Shown piece after piece: positions 8,651 through 17,792 of a stretch of 64,000 nucleotides of DNA. A program made the position numbers and the translations under genes. The notes under the pieces were generated by a model. It did no database searches and was not told the origin of the DNA. It saw only the letters and a list, made by a program, of their open reading frames with translations. Every line of letters begins with the position of its first letter. Position 1 is the stretch's first letter. Source of the stretch: Oceanobacter kriegii DSM 6294. GTDB taxonomy: Bacteria > Pseudomonadota > Gammaproteobacteria > Pseudomonadales > Oceanobacteraceae. The DNA is taken from NCBI RefSeq assembly GCF_000422845.1, contig NZ_AUGV01000009.1, positions 62,001-126,000 on the forward strand, read 5' to 3'.

Positions 8651-10006
8651 TTAAAGATAGAAGAGGGTCGCCAGACCCAGGAAAGACATGAATCCTACCA
8701 CATCTGTCACTGTGGTCAGAATAACACCACCAGCAAGGGCCGGATCGATGCCGCGGGCCTTGAGGATCATCGGCAGCGCTGCACCACTCATGGCCGCGGC
8801 CAGCAGGTTGATGAGGATGGCAGCTGCCATAATTACCGAGATACCGGCATCGCGGAACCAGACGTAGGCCAGCAAGGCAATCACCACCGCCCACAGCACG
8901 CCGTTAAGACCGGCAACCGCCAGTTCGCGGTTAAACAGCCATTTGAAGTTGGCACCGCTCAGGTGACCCGTGGCCTGGCCTCGAATCACCAGCGTCAGCA
9001 CCTGGCTGCCAGCGATACCACCCATGCTGGCAACGATTGGCATCAAGACGGCCAGTGCTACTACGGCTTCGATGGTTTTGTCGAACAGGCCGATCACAGC
9101 GGACGCAATAAAGGCGGTAATCAGGTTGATACCCAGCCACACGGCCCGGCGCTTGGTGGTTTTCATCACCGGCGCAAAGGTATCTTCCTCGTCGTCCAGA
9201 CCGGCCATACTCATCAACGAGTGGTCGGCGGTTTCACGGATTACGTCAACCACGTCATCGATGGTGATACGGCCGAGCAGCATGCCGTTGGAGTCCACTA
9301 CCGGGGCGGATACCAGGTCGTGGCGTTCAAACAGTTTCGCCACTTCGGTTTCATGCTGGGTGGCCTGAATCACGTGGCCACCGGTGGACATTACTTCCCG
9401 CACGGTTTGCTGCGGGTCGCTGACCAGCAGTTTGCGGATTGGCAGCATGCCGATGTATTCGTTCTGACGGTTAACCACCAACAGGTTGTCGGTCATGTCC
9501 GGCAGCGACTGGTGACGGCGCAGGTAGCGCAGTACCACGTCGAGGGTAATATCGGCACGGATGGTGATGGTATCCGTGTTCATCAGACCACCGGCGCTGT
9601 CTTCCGGATAGCCAAGAATGGCTTCTACCCGGGCGCGGTCCTGGTGGTCCATGGAGTCCAGCACTTCCTGAGTCACACGCTCAGGCAGCTGCTGCAGAAT
9701 GTCGGCAACATCATCCGTTTCGAGGTCGGACGTAACGTCAACAACCTCTTCGGCGCTCATGTCGCTGAGGAATTGGCTCTGGATGTCGATCGACAGATGC
9801 TGGATTACATCACCTTCGATCTCCTTGTCGACCATCTCCCAGATGACCGCACGGGCCTTCGGTGGAGAGGATTCGATCAGATGGGCTACGTCGACCGGCG
9901 CAAGGCCAGAGTTGATGATTCGACGCACCTTGGCCATGGCACCGGATTCCAGCGCTTCATTAAGGCTATGGAGTTTTGCTTTTGCCTTTTCGCTGAGTTC
10001 TGCCAT
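8651..10006 (-). CDS. mgtE: Magnesium transporter MgtE
   Basis: A 451-residue MgtE. An acidic helical N domain (about 1-130), a CBS pair (about 135-260, with DSAGGLMNTDTITI and LGRITIDDVVDVI) and five C-terminal membrane helices (about 280-450) appear in order. The GGIAGSQVLTLVIRG pore helix after the second membrane segment is diagnostic. The cytosolic N and CBS domains gate the channel by sensing Mg2+. It lies downstream of ptsO on the same strand, but a terminator separates them, so it probably has its own promoter in 10007-10145. No M-box riboswitch was recognised upstream. Confidence 0.93.
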   Translation of the reverse strand: MAELSEKAKAKLHSLNEALESGAMAKVRRIINSGLAPVDVAHLIESSPPKARAVIWEMVDKEIEGDVIQHLSIDIQSQFLSDMSAEEVVDVTSDLETDDVADILQQLPERVTQEVLDSMDHQDRARVEAILGYPEDSAGGLMNTDTITIRADITLDVVLRYLRRHQSLPDMTDNLLVVNRQNEYIGMLPIRKLLVSDPQQTVREVMSTGGHVIQATQHETEVAKLFERHDLVSAPVVDSNGMLLGRITIDDVVDVIRETADHSLMSMAGLDDEEDTFAPVMKTTKRRAVWLGINLITAFIASAVIGLFDKTIEAVVALAVLMPIVASMGGIAGSQVLTLVIRGQATGHLSGANFKWLFNRELAVAGLNGVLWAVVIALLAYVWFRDAGISVIMAAAILINLLAAAMSGAALPMILKARGIDPALAGGVILTTVTDVVGFMSFLGLATLFYL

Positions 10007-10145
10007 GAGGATTCACCGCCAGTAGGGATGGCATGATTTTAGCCTGAAAGCTCAGACCTTGCCATGTACAAGAGTTGGAAATTACTACCGAAATAGTCGC
10101 TATCAGATTGAAATAAAAGAATTATTTCAGAAGAGAGTTAGAGCG

Positions 10146-10171
10146 GAAAAAGGGCGAAAGTTCACTCGCCC
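10146..10171 (-). terminator. Intrinsic terminator at the end of the rpoN-ptsO run
   Basis: Read on the minus strand, GGGCGA and TCGCCC enclose an eight-base loop and a run of five T follows (AAAAA at 10147-10151 on the plus strand). The hairpin overlaps the ptsO stop codon and so closes the long minus-strand cluster. Confidence 0.7.
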
Positions 10172-10431
10172 TCATCGAATTTGCGGTTGATCAGATCGCA
10201 CAGAGCATCCAGTGCGGCTTGCTCGTCATCGCCTTCAGCGATGATCTGGACATCGGTGCCTTTGCTGGCTGCCAGCATCATGACGGCCATGATGCTTTTG
10301 GCATCCACCATGCGGTCGGGGTAGCCCACTTTCACGGTGCTGCCGTAAGCGGCGGCGGTGGACACCAGTTTGGCAGCAGCACGGGCGTGCAGGCCAAGGC
10401 GGTTAATAATGGTGATCGTGGTCGAGACCAT
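10162..10431 (-). CDS. ptsO: PTS-Ntr phosphocarrier NPr (HPr-like)
   Basis: An 89-residue HPr-fold protein. The phosphorylatable His15 lies in NRLGLHARAAAKL and the regulatory-serine region is DAKSIMAVMML (Ser46). NPr takes phosphate from EI-Ntr (PtsP) and passes it to EIIA-Ntr (PtsN), which is encoded two genes upstream; the system signals nitrogen and potassium status and does not import sugar. It is 24 bp after rapZ, the usual last position in the rpoN cluster. The ATG follows a GGAGT-like site. Confidence 0.94.
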   Translation of the reverse strand: MVSTTITIINRLGLHARAAAKLVSTAAAYGSTVKVGYPDRMVDAKSIMAVMMLAASKGTDVQIIAEGDDEQAALDALCDLINRKFDEGE

Positions 10432-10455
10432 CCATGAAACTCCTGATAGTGCGGG

Positions 10456-11322
10456 TTAGCTGTGACCGAGGCGGTTCAGTTCGCGGTGGCGAACCTGAAC
10501 GTTACTGAAGCGTTCACGGAAGGCTTCGGTCAGGCGTTCGGACAGGTATACCGAGCGGTGTTGACCACCGGTACAGCCAATGGCGACGGTGAGGTAGCTA
10601 CGGTTGTTCTGTTCGAATCGTGGCAGCCAGCGTAGCAGATAACTTTCGATGTCGGTGAACATTTCGTTGACCTCGTCCTTGCCGGACAGAAAGGTGCGAA
10701 TCTGTTCATCCTGGCCGGTAAACGGCCGCAGTTCCGGTTGCCAGTATGGGTTCGGCAGGCAGCGTACGTCGAACACAAAATCGGCGTCCAGCGGGATGCC
10801 TTGCTTGAAGCCAAACGACTGGAACAGTACCGCCATGTCCGGTGTGCTTTTGCCGGCAACGCGCATTTTGATCAGCCCGCGCAGGTCATGCACCGACATG
10901 CTGGTGGTATCCAGCGTCAGATCGGCCATGTTGGCCACGGGGCCCAACAGTTCGGTTTCGCGGTCGATGGCTTCGGCCAGCGAAATGTTGTTGTCTGTTA
11001 GTGGGTGTTTACGACGGGTCGAGCTGAAGCGCTGCAACAGCACTTCTTCGGTGGCGTCGAGGAAGACGATGTCGAGCTGACGATAGTGCTGTGGCAGCTC
11101 GGTCAGTACCTCGGTGAGGTGCTCAATGTCGTCCGGCAGGTTACGAACGTCCACGCTGACCGCGACGGATGAACGCTTTTCGGCGCTGCAGGGAAGTTCT
11201 GCCAGGGCTGGCAGCAGGTCGACGGGGAGGTTGTCGATGCAGTAGAAACCCAGGTCTTCCAGCACGGCCAGGGCGCTGGATTTACCGGAACCGGAGCGAC
11301 CGCTAATGACGACCAGACGCAT
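10456..11322 (-). CDS. rapZ: RNase adapter RapZ
   Basis: A 288-residue P-loop protein with Walker A GRSGSGKS at residues 8-15 and the conserved C-terminal domain (FGFKQGIPLDADFVFDVRCLPNPYW about 170-195, IGCTGGQHRSVYL about 248-260). In enterics RapZ delivers the sRNA GlmZ to RNase E and senses glucosamine-6-phosphate; in other gammaproteobacteria its sRNA partner is less certain. It sits between ptsN and ptsO as usual. No GlmY/GlmZ-like RNA was recognised in the window. Confidence 0.94.
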   Translation of the reverse strand: MRLVVISGRSGSGKSSALAVLEDLGFYCIDNLPVDLLPALAELPCSAEKRSSVAVSVDVRNLPDDIEHLTEVLTELPQHYRQLDIVFLDATEEVLLQRFSSTRRKHPLTDNNISLAEAIDRETELLGPVANMADLTLDTTSMSVHDLRGLIKMRVAGKSTPDMAVLFQSFGFKQGIPLDADFVFDVRCLPNPYWQPELRPFTGQDEQIRTFLSGKDEVNEMFTDIESYLLRWLPRFEQNNRSYLTVAIGCTGGQHRSVYLSERLTEAFRERFSNVQVRHRELNRLGHS

Positions 11323-11372
11323 AACCTGTCTCCAGTGGTTGTCGGTGGCTGAGTGACTGGTTCGGCTACCCG

Positions 11373-11825
11373 TCAGGACAGGGCAGCGTCGAACAGGGTG
11401 CGGTTGCCAGAGGCGTCTCGCAGCTTCTGACGGTAATCGGCCTGGCTGAAGTTTTGCGCCAGCGTGGCCAGAATTTGCAGGTGTTCGTCGGTGGCTTCTT
11501 CCGGCACCAACAGGGCAAACACCAGATCGACCGGCTGGCGGTCGATCGAGTCGAAGTCGATGGCGTCGTTCAGGTGCAACAGCACGCCAACGGCTTCGTT
11601 ACATTGCGGCAAACGGCAGTGGGGGATAGCGATGCCCTCGCCGATACCTGTACTGCCAAGGCGCTCGCGCCCTAGCAGTCGTTCGAACACTTCATCCGAT
11701 GAGCTATCGCTCAGTTCTTCCGCAACCAGACTGGAGATGAACTCCAGCAACTTCTTTTTGCTTGAAACCGTCACGTCATTGATGGTGCGTTCCGGGGTCA
11801 GGATATCGGCGATTTGGAGGGTCAT
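11373..11825 (-). CDS. ptsN: PTS-Ntr EIIA component PtsN
   Basis: A 150-residue EIIA domain of the fructose/mannitol type. The phosphoacceptor His69 lies in GEGIAIPHCRLP, and PVDLVFALLVPEEATDEHLQ is typical of the family. PtsN is the terminal phosphate acceptor of the nitrogen PTS and regulates partners such as potassium transporters and sensor kinases according to its phosphorylation. The gene starts three bases after the hpf stop and precedes rapZ by 50 bp, so co-transcription is very likely. Confidence 0.94.
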   Translation of the reverse strand: MTLQIADILTPERTINDVTVSSKKKLLEFISSLVAEELSDSSSDEVFERLLGRERLGSTGIGEGIAIPHCRLPQCNEAVGVLLHLNDAIDFDSIDRQPVDLVFALLVPEEATDEHLQILATLAQNFSQADYRQKLRDASGNRTLFDAALS

Positions 11826-11828
11826 GCG

Positions 11829-12128
11829 TTAGCCTTGTCCGTGCTGTCGTGCAACCAGTTTCTCTTTGTGTTTAAGCACCTGACGATCCAGTTTGTCGGC
11901 CATCAGGTCGATGGCTGCGTACATGTCGTCGTGAGTCGCCGTTGCGTTGATGTCGGCACCTGCTAAGTGCAGGGTACCTTCGGCAATCTTGCGATCCTTC
12001 TCGAGCTTGAGAATAAACTGACCCGACGTGATGTCGGCGTGGCGCTCCAGGCGCACCAGTTTTTCTTTCACATAGGCTTCCATGGCTTCCGTTACTCCAA
12101 CGTGTTGGCCACTAATAGTGATGCTCAT
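11829..12128 (-). CDS. hpf: Ribosome hibernation-promoting factor HPF (short form)
   Basis: A 99-residue S30AE/YfiA-type protein (MSITISGQHVGVTEAMEAYV at the start, ATHDDMYAAIDLMADKLDRQV about 65-85). Short HPF binds the 30S decoding region in stationary phase and promotes 100S dimer formation with RMF. The frame is open 18 codons further upstream, but the ATG at 12128 has an AAGGAGG site seven to eight bases before it and matches the family N-terminus, so I chose it. It lies 53 bp after rpoN and before ptsN. Confidence 0.94.
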   Translation of the reverse strand: MSITISGQHVGVTEAMEAYVKEKLVRLERHADITSGQFILKLEKDRKIAEGTLHLAGADINATATHDDMYAAIDLMADKLDRQVLKHKEKLVARQHGQG

Positions 12129-12181
12129 AAAACGGCTCCTCCTTAACAGATCCAATATTGAGACTAGACCTGTTGTTGACA

Positions 12182-13669
12182 TCAGATCAACTGTTTACGT
12201 TCGTTTGATGGTGGAATCATCATGGCTTCACGGTATTTGGCGACGGTCCGTCGCGCCACCTGAATGCCTTTTTCGCTCAGCATGGTGGCAATCTTGTTGT
12301 CACTCAGTGGCTTACGCGCGTTTTCTTCGCTGATCAGTTTCTTGATCATGGCGCGAATAGCGGTCGAGGAGCACTCTCCGCCGGTGTCGGTGCTGACGTG
12401 GCTGGAGAAGAAATACTTGAGCTCGAAAATGCCTCGTGGGGTGTGCATGAATTTCTGGGTGGTGACCCGTGAAATGGTGGATTCATGCATGCCAACGGCT
12501 TCGGCAATGTCGTGCAATACCAGTGGTTTCATCTTTTCTTCGCCTTCTTCGAAGAATTCGATCTGGTATTCAACAATTTTGGTCGCCACTTTCAGCAAGG
12601 TGTCGTTGCGGCTTTGCAGGCTCTTGATGAACCAGCGGGCTTCTTGCAGGTGGTCTTTCAGGAAGGTGTTGTCGGAACTGCTGTCAGAGCGGCGCACCAG
12701 CGAGGCGTAGTCGGCGTTGACGCGCAGTTTCGGCGCGATGTCGGGGTTCAGTTCGACGCGCCATTCATCGCGGATGTTGCGCACGATGACGTCGGGGACA
12801 ACGTATTCGGATTGTTCGCCGCTGATGCCCGCACCCGGTTTCGGGTTGAGTTCCTTGATCAGTCGCAGCACCGCCTTGAGGTTGTCTTCCTTCAATTTGG
12901 TTTTGCGCATCAGGGTCGGGTAGTCACGGCTGCCCAGCAGATTGATGAAGTCGCTGATCACCAGCTGCGCTTCGGCCAACCAGGGGGTTTCTTTTGGCAG
13001 TTGCGCCAGTTGCAGCAACAGGCATTCGCGCAGGTCGCGGGCGAACACCCCGGCTGGGTCGAACTGTTGCAGGCGTTTCAATACCGCAACGACTTCTTCC
13101 TGTTCCACCTCGGATTCCGGGTCCATGGCTTCGACCACGTCTTCGATGGTGGTGTGCAGGTAGCCGTCTTCGTCGACACCGTCGATCAGCATGGTGGCAA
13201 TTTCGCGGTCGACGTCGCTCATGGGTGTCAGGTTCAGCTGCCATTCCAGATGACCTTGCAGGTCGTCGGTGGTGGCATGACGGGAGTCGTAGTCGAAATC
13301 ATCGTCACCGGAAGGACCTGGGCCTGCGGCAATGCTGGCGGTGGTCTGGAAGGTGTCGTCCCAGTCGCTGTCGACCGGCAGGTCGTCCGGCATTTTGTCG
13401 TCAGACCATTGGTCGCCCAGTTCCTGGGTTTCCGGTTCCGGCGTGCTGGCAGTGACTTCGGTTTCGTTATTGTCGTTGTTGCTGCTGGCTTCGGAGGAGA
13501 AGTCTTCGTTCTCGGACTCGTCGTGTTCCAGCATGGGGTTGGAGTCCAGGGCTTCCTGGATTTCCTGTTGCAGATCCAGAGTCGACAGTTGCAGCAAGCG
13601 GATGGCCTGTTGCAGCTGTGGCGTCATGGTCAGCGACTGACCCATTTTTAACTGAAGCGATGCTTTCAT
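12182..13669 (-). CDS. rpoN: RNA polymerase sigma-54 factor
   Basis: A 495-residue sigma-54. Region I is Gln/Leu-rich ([20 protein letters not shown] from residue 8), an acidic region II spans about 50-130, the core-binding domain follows, and the RpoN box [10 protein letters not shown] is near the C-terminus, where it reads the -24 element. Sigma-54 works only with AAA+ activators; one is encoded at 40.1-41.5 kb beside a canonical -24/-12 site. The gene has the usual neighbours, lptB upstream and hpf downstream, with 127 bp to lptB. Confidence 0.96.
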   Translation of the reverse strand: MKASLQLKMGQSLTMTPQLQQAIRLLQLSTLDLQQEIQEALDSNPMLEHDESENEDFSSEASSNNDNNETEVTASTPEPETQELGDQWSDDKMPDDLPVDSDWDDTFQTTASIAAGPGPSGDDDFDYDSRHATTDDLQGHLEWQLNLTPMSDVDREIATMLIDGVDEDGYLHTTIEDVVEAMDPESEVEQEEVVAVLKRLQQFDPAGVFARDLRECLLLQLAQLPKETPWLAEAQLVISDFINLLGSRDYPTLMRKTKLKEDNLKAVLRLIKELNPKPGAGISGEQSEYVVPDVIVRNIRDEWRVELNPDIAPKLRVNADYASLVRRSDSSSDNTFLKDHLQEARWFIKSLQSRNDTLLKVATKIVEYQIEFFEEGEEKMKPLVLHDIAEAVGMHESTISRVTTQKFMHTPRGIFELKYFFSSHVSTDTGGECSSTAIRAMIKKLISEENARKPLSDNKIATMLSEKGIQVARRTVAKYREAMMIPPSNERKQLI

Positions 13670-13796
13670 ACTGCGCTACTGTTCATCAATGATCGGCATG
13701 TTCTGTGCATTATACGCAAGCTTTGCGCCCTGCCTATGCCTGTATGGTTTCGCTTTGCAAACAGCGAAATACCGGAATCTCTGGCAGCGCTGCTGA

Positions 13797-14522
13797 TCAG
13801 AGACGGAAATCCTGTCCCAGATACACAGCCCGTACCTGTTCGTTGGCCAACACTTCGTCGGCGGTGCCTTCGGCAATGATGTGGCCGCCGCCTACAATGT
13901 AGGCTTTTTCGCAAATTGCCAATGTTTCCCGCACGTTATGGTCGGTAATCAACACACCGATACCGCGGTTTTTGAGCTGGCGAATGATGTCCATGATGTC
14001 AGCGACAGAAATCGGGTCAACCCCTGCGAAAGGCTCATCGAGCAACACAAAGGACGGTTCAGCGGCCAGCGCGCGGGCAATTTCGACCCGTCGGCGCTCG
14101 CCCCCTGAGAGGGCCATACCGGCACTTTTGCGAATGTGCTGGATGTGAAATTCGTCCAACAATTGTTCCAGTTGCTGCTGTCTGCCGGCCTTGTTGAGGT
14201 CGTCGCGGGTTTCCAGAATGGCCAGAATGTTGTCTTCAACGCTGAGCTTGCGGAAGATCGAGGCTTCCTGTGGCAGGTAGCCAATGCCTTTCTTGGCGCG
14301 GCCGTGCATCGGCAAGTGGGAGATGTCTTCATCGTCGATGCTGACACGGCCCTTGTCGGCCTGCACCAGGTTCACAATCATGTAGAAACAGGTGGTTTTG
14401 CCGGCGCCGTTGGGGCCCAGCAAACCGACGATTTGACCGCTGGAAACCGCCAGCGATACGTCCTTTACCACTTCCCGGCCGCCGTAGCTTTTGGCCAGGT
14501 GCTGCGCCTTGAGGGTCTTCAT
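13797..14522 (-). CDS. lptB: LPS export ABC transporter ATPase LptB
   Basis: A 241-residue ABC ATPase with Walker [10 protein letters not shown] (about 37-45), signature LSGGERRR (about 138-145), Walker B FVLLDEP followed by FAGVDP, and the switch histidine in LITDHNVRE. LptB powers the LptFG inner-membrane complex that extracts LPS and passes it to LptC, LptA and LptDE; lptFG are not in the window. Its start overlaps the lptA stop by four bases. It is the last lpt gene before rpoN. Confidence 0.95.
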   Translation of the reverse strand: MKTLKAQHLAKSYGGREVVKDVSLAVSSGQIVGLLGPNGAGKTTCFYMIVNLVQADKGRVSIDDEDISHLPMHGRAKKGIGYLPQEASIFRKLSVEDNILAILETRDDLNKAGRQQQLEQLLDEFHIQHIRKSAGMALSGGERRRVEIARALAAEPSFVLLDEPFAGVDPISVADIMDIIRQLKNRGIGVLITDHNVRETLAICEKAYIVGGGHIIAEGTADEVLANEQVRAVYLGQDFRL

Positions 14523-15118
14523 TCGCCGGTCTCCGCAGCTGTCTCCGCGTCAGTGTCCAGCACGTTGTTGTTTGCGCTGTCAGCCTGGCCGGTTTGCTGC
14601 GGCTGGATGATCACGCGAATACGCTGGTTATCGGACTCGCCGCTGGCGTCCGACTGGTCGGAGGCGGGCGTTTGACCACTGGCAGAGACGGTTTCGGCGG
14701 TGATGTCGTAACGAATCTGCTGGCCACTGAAGCTGTTGTTTTCCTGGGTCAGTTCGGCGTTGCCGCTGAAGTTGATCAACTTGTCGGCAGCAAAATAGTC
14801 GATGCGTTCAGCGCTGGCGTTGGTCACTGGCTTGTCGGCACTGACTTGCTGCTCGTAGCGGGCTGGTTCGCCTTCGGCAATGGCTTGCTTGAGGCTTTTG
14901 CCTTCCAGAATCAGCACCAGACGGTCGGATTGTATTTTGAGGGTGCCCTGGGTCAGCTCAACGTCACCTTCGTACACCACCATGCCGGTTTTGCGGTCAA
15001 GCTCGGCGCGGTCGGACTGGATGACCATTTCCTGCTGCCAGTCGCTTTCGAGGGCTTGGGCGGTCAACGGCAACAGGCTCACTGCCATTAACAGCATGGC
15101 CAGCTTATTCTTGAACAT
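14519..15118 (-). CDS. lptA: Periplasmic LPS bridge protein LptA
   Basis: A 199-residue OstA-like protein with a signal peptide cleaved near AQALES (residue 22). The beta-jellyroll segment includes [27 protein letters not shown] (landmark [18 protein letters not shown]). LptA forms the filament that carries LPS across the periplasm between LptC and LptD. The C-terminal about 45 residues are a polar Ser/Asp/Ala-rich tail ([15 protein letters not shown]...), longer than E. coli LptA needs. It overlaps lptC upstream by 14 bp and lptB downstream by 4 bp. Confidence 0.93.
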   Translation of the reverse strand: MFKNKLAMLLMAVSLLPLTAQALESDWQQEMVIQSDRAELDRKTGMVVYEGDVELTQGTLKIQSDRLVLILEGKSLKQAIAEGEPARYEQQVSADKPVTNASAERIDYFAADKLINFSGNAELTQENNSFSGQQIRYDITAETVSASGQTPASDQSDASGESDNQRIRVIIQPQQTGQADSANNNVLDTDAETAAETGE

Positions 15119-15659
15119 AACGGGTACTCACGTGTTGCTTGAGTTCTATTCGTTGGCGGTTGGTATCCACGCTCAGACCCTGGGAGCGTGTTTCACTTGT
15201 GCCGTCGGTGATGATAACCCAGTCGTCGGTCGACGCCCGGGATTGATCCGGATTGTAGATCAGGGATTCGGTGGTGATGGTCATCAGCTTGCTTTGGTCG
15301 CGGGATTCCAGCAACACATTGCCTTGCAGGCGGATTTCGGCATCGGAGTCGGCAATCAGGCCGCGGTCGGCAGAGGCCTGCCAGCGTTGCTGATTGGCAT
15401 CGGTGGTTTCCACCACCGGCTGGTCGAGAATGCTTTCGCCGCTCTGGTCGAAGTGACGTGAGGCTTCCGCTCGCAGTGATTGTTCCAGTTCACCGGCTTC
15501 GTTGAAGCGACGGTGACGCAGGTTTTCACCGTAGTAATCAGGTTCATCAACGGACTGGTGAACGTCTTCCGTCACCAGTTCGTTGGTATAGCGTTCCACT
15601 GCCAGCAACGACATGCCAAAAAAGACGGCCAGAACCAGCAGCAGGTAACGCTTACGCAT
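15105..15659 (-). CDS. lptC: LPS export protein LptC
   Basis: A 184-residue bitopic protein with one N-terminal membrane helix (about 4-22, YLLLVLAVFFGMSLLAV) and a periplasmic OstA-like fold (about 40-180). LptC anchors LptB2FG to the LptA bridge. The start shares one base with the kdsD stop and the 3' end overlaps lptA by 14 bp, so translation is tightly coupled. kdsC, which usually sits between kdsD and lptC, is absent: the two genes touch with no room for it. Confidence 0.92.
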   Translation of the reverse strand: MRKRYLLLVLAVFFGMSLLAVERYTNELVTEDVHQSVDEPDYYGENLRHRRFNEAGELEQSLRAEASRHFDQSGESILDQPVVETTDANQQRWQASADRGLIADSDAEIRLQGNVLLESRDQSKLMTITTESLIYNPDQSRASTDDWVIITDGTSETRSQGLSVDTNRQRIELKQHVSTRYVQE

Positions 15660-16630
15660 CAGATAACTCCGGCGCGCAGCATGTCGTGAGTGGTCAGTAC
15701 ACCCAGAATCTTGCCTTCTTCAGCCACAACCAATGCACTGATTTTCACGTCTTCCATGATTTTCAGGGCTTCGGCCGCTAGCATGTTGGCCGGTACGCTC
15801 TTGGCGTTGCGGGTCATCACGTCGGAAATGGTGGCGGTCTGGATGTTAACACCCTGGTCGATGGCACGGCGCAAGTCACCGTCGGTGAAGATGCCCAGTA
15901 GTTCGCCGTTGGCGTCCTGAATGGTGGTCATGCCCATGCCCTTGGAGGTCATTTGCAGCAAAGAACGAGAGACGCTATCGGCCGGTGCAACCACCGGGAT
16001 TTCGTCACCCTTGTGCATGATGTCTTCCACTTTCAACAGCAGGCGGCGGCCGAGGCTGCCACCCGGGTGGGAGAAGGCAAAATCTTCAGCGGTGAAGCCG
16101 CGGGCTTCCAGCAGGGCAATGGCCAGCGCGTCGCCCATCACCAGTGCTGTGGTGGTGGAAGAGGTTGGCGCCAGGTTGAGCGGACAGGCCTCCTGTTCAA
16201 CACCTGTGTCGAGGTGGGCGTCGGCGGCAGAGGACAGCGTTGATGCGGCATTGCCGGTCATGCTGATCAGTGGCACAGACAGACGCTTCAGCAGTGGCAG
16301 CAGGCTGGTGACTTCGGAAGTTTCGCCGGAGTTACTCAGGGCAATCACCACGTCTTCGCGGGTGATCATGCCCATGTCGCCATGGCTGGCTTCGCCCGGG
16401 TGAACGAAAAACGCAGGGGTACCTGTACTGGCCAGTGTGGCGGCCAGCTTGTTACCGATATGACCGGACTTGCCCATGCCGGTGATCACAACACGGCCCT
16501 TGCAGTCCATGATCAGGCGGCAGGCCTTGCTGAAATCGTCAGTCAGGCGGCCGATCAGATCGTTGATGGCGTCGCGTTCCAGTCCAATAGAACGCTTGGC
16601 AGATTCGAGGTAATTAAATTCAGTATTCAT
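15659..16630 (-). CDS. kdsD: D-arabinose-5-phosphate isomerase KdsD
   Basis: A 323-residue protein with a SIS sugar-isomerase domain (about 35-175; GMGKSGHIGNKLAATLASTGTPAFFVHP and the ALSNSGETSEV phosphate loop) and a C-terminal CBS pair (about 205-320). It interconverts ribulose-5-phosphate and arabinose-5-phosphate, the first step to Kdo for LPS, which suits its place before lptCAB. The normal downstream kdsC phosphatase is missing. It starts two bases after the yrbG stop. Confidence 0.95.
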   Translation of the reverse strand: MNTEFNYLESAKRSIGLERDAINDLIGRLTDDFSKACRLIMDCKGRVVITGMGKSGHIGNKLAATLASTGTPAFFVHPGEASHGDMGMITREDVVIALSNSGETSEVTSLLPLLKRLSVPLISMTGNAASTLSSAADAHLDTGVEQEACPLNLAPTSSTTTALVMGDALAIALLEARGFTAEDFAFSHPGGSLGRRLLLKVEDIMHKGDEIPVVAPADSVSRSLLQMTSKGMGMTTIQDANGELLGIFTDGDLRRAIDQGVNIQTATISDVMTRNAKSVPANMLAAEALKIMEDVKISALVVAEEGKILGVLTTHDMLRAGVI

Positions 16631-16632
16631 TG

Positions 16633-17598
16633 TTATCCATTCGTACCCGTAGCAAACAGGACACCCATATACCCAAGGTAGCTGAGTGTCAGCGCAATGC
16701 CGCTGAAGCGACCCATCACACCGCTTTTGCGGTTGATCAGGAACAGCACCAGCAGTGCGAAAGTTAGGCCCAGCATCACCGGCAGATCGCGGTAGAGCGC
16801 ATCTGGCTCAACGGCCACCTTGGCGATCAGGCCTGGTACTGGCATGACCGCCAGCAAATTGAAAATGTTGGAGCCAATGACGTTACCAATGGCAATGTCG
16901 TGGTGACCTTTGAGGGCACTGGCAACCGAGGCGGCTAGTTCTGGCAAGCTGGTGCCGATGGCAACGATGGTCAGACCAATCACCAGCTCGCTGACGCCAA
17001 ACGACATCGCAATTTCAGACGCGCCCCACACCAGCGACTTGGAGCTGGCCATCAGCGCAACCAGACCGGTCACCAGCCAGAACACCGCCATTTTGGTTGA
17101 GATGGACTCAATCGCTTCGGCTTCTTCGTCGTCGACCAGCGATTCGCCAGCGTCATCGGAGTCCTGGAACATGATGTACATGGCCACCACCAGGCCAGCC
17201 AGCAACAGCAGTGAGTCGATCAGTCCCAACTCCAGGTTAACCAGCGTCAGGCCGGCCAGAATGCTGACCAGTAACAACAGCGGCAGCTCTTTCTTGAGCA
17301 GTTTTTTGCGCAGGGCAATCGGGCTGACCAGTGCGGTAATACCCAGCACCAGACCAATATTGGCAATGTTGGAGCCAATGGCGTTACCAATGGCAAGGTT
17401 GCCGACACCGTCGAGGGTCGCTACCGCAGAAACGAATAATTCAGGCGCAGATGTGCCGATGGAAACGATCGTTAAGCCAACCAGCAAAGGAGACATGCCC
17501 AGACGGCGGGCAGTCGCCGCAGCACCCAGTACGAACTTGTCTGCACTCCAGACCAGTACTACCAGGCCAATCACAACGGCTATAAGAGGAAGAATCAT
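16633..17598 (-). CDS. yrbG: Calcium/sodium antiporter YrbG
   Basis: A 321-residue membrane exchanger of the CaCA family, with two inverted halves of about five helices. The alpha repeats are visible: LTIVSIGTSAPELFVS with GNAIGSNIANIGLVL in the first half, and LTIVAIGTSLPELAAS with GNVIGSNIFNLLAV in the second. An acidic cytosolic loop (DSDDAGESLVDDEEAEAIES) separates the halves. It is the first gene of the minus-strand LPS/rpoN cluster and divergent from mlaF, as in E. coli. Confidence 0.94.
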   Translation of the reverse strand: MILPLIAVVIGLVVLVWSADKFVLGAAATARRLGMSPLLVGLTIVSIGTSAPELFVSAVATLDGVGNLAIGNAIGSNIANIGLVLGITALVSPIALRKKLLKKELPLLLLVSILAGLTLVNLELGLIDSLLLLAGLVVAMYIMFQDSDDAGESLVDDEEAEAIESISTKMAVFWLVTGLVALMASSKSLVWGASEIAMSFGVSELVIGLTIVAIGTSLPELAASVASALKGHHDIAIGNVIGSNIFNLLAVMPVPGLIAKVAVEPDALYRDLPVMLGLTFALLVLFLINRKSGVMGRFSGIALTLSYLGYMGVLFATGTNG

Positions 17599-17792
17599 AG
17601 AACTCCTGTCGAAAAGTCAGAAAAATCTGCGGCAGAATTGAAGACGCAGCATTGTACCGAAGGGGTAGGCACAAGCAATTGGAATAAAGCGTTTTGTGAC
17701 AGTTCCGTAAGGGCGCGTCAGCGCCGTTGGTTAAGCCAAAACAATCCGCTATTCTGTCGACCATTCCCAAACGCCCAGGAAAGGAACCTTCC
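17599..17792. promoter_or_regulatory. Divergent promoter region yrbG / mlaF
   Basis: This 194-bp gap separates the minus-strand yrbG-kdsD-lpt-rpoN cluster from the plus-strand mla-mur-his cluster and should hold promoters for both. An AAGGAA site lies before mlaF. Individual promoter boxes could not be assigned. Confidence 0.45.

Noticed and set aside
8603-10036. Long plus-strand open frame (477 codons) across mgtE
   Set aside because: It is antisense to a clear mgtE, its product is rich in His, Gln and Gly as expected of a reverse-strand shadow in GC-rich DNA, and no ribosome site or family is evident.
10007-10145. Mg2+ riboswitch before mgtE
   Set aside because: The upstream stretch is short and AT-rich, and no M-box-like long paired structure could be traced.
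12485-13651. Plus-strand open frame (388 codons) across rpoN
   Set aside because: Antisense shadow of rpoN; Val/Phe/Gln-rich with no recognisable domain.
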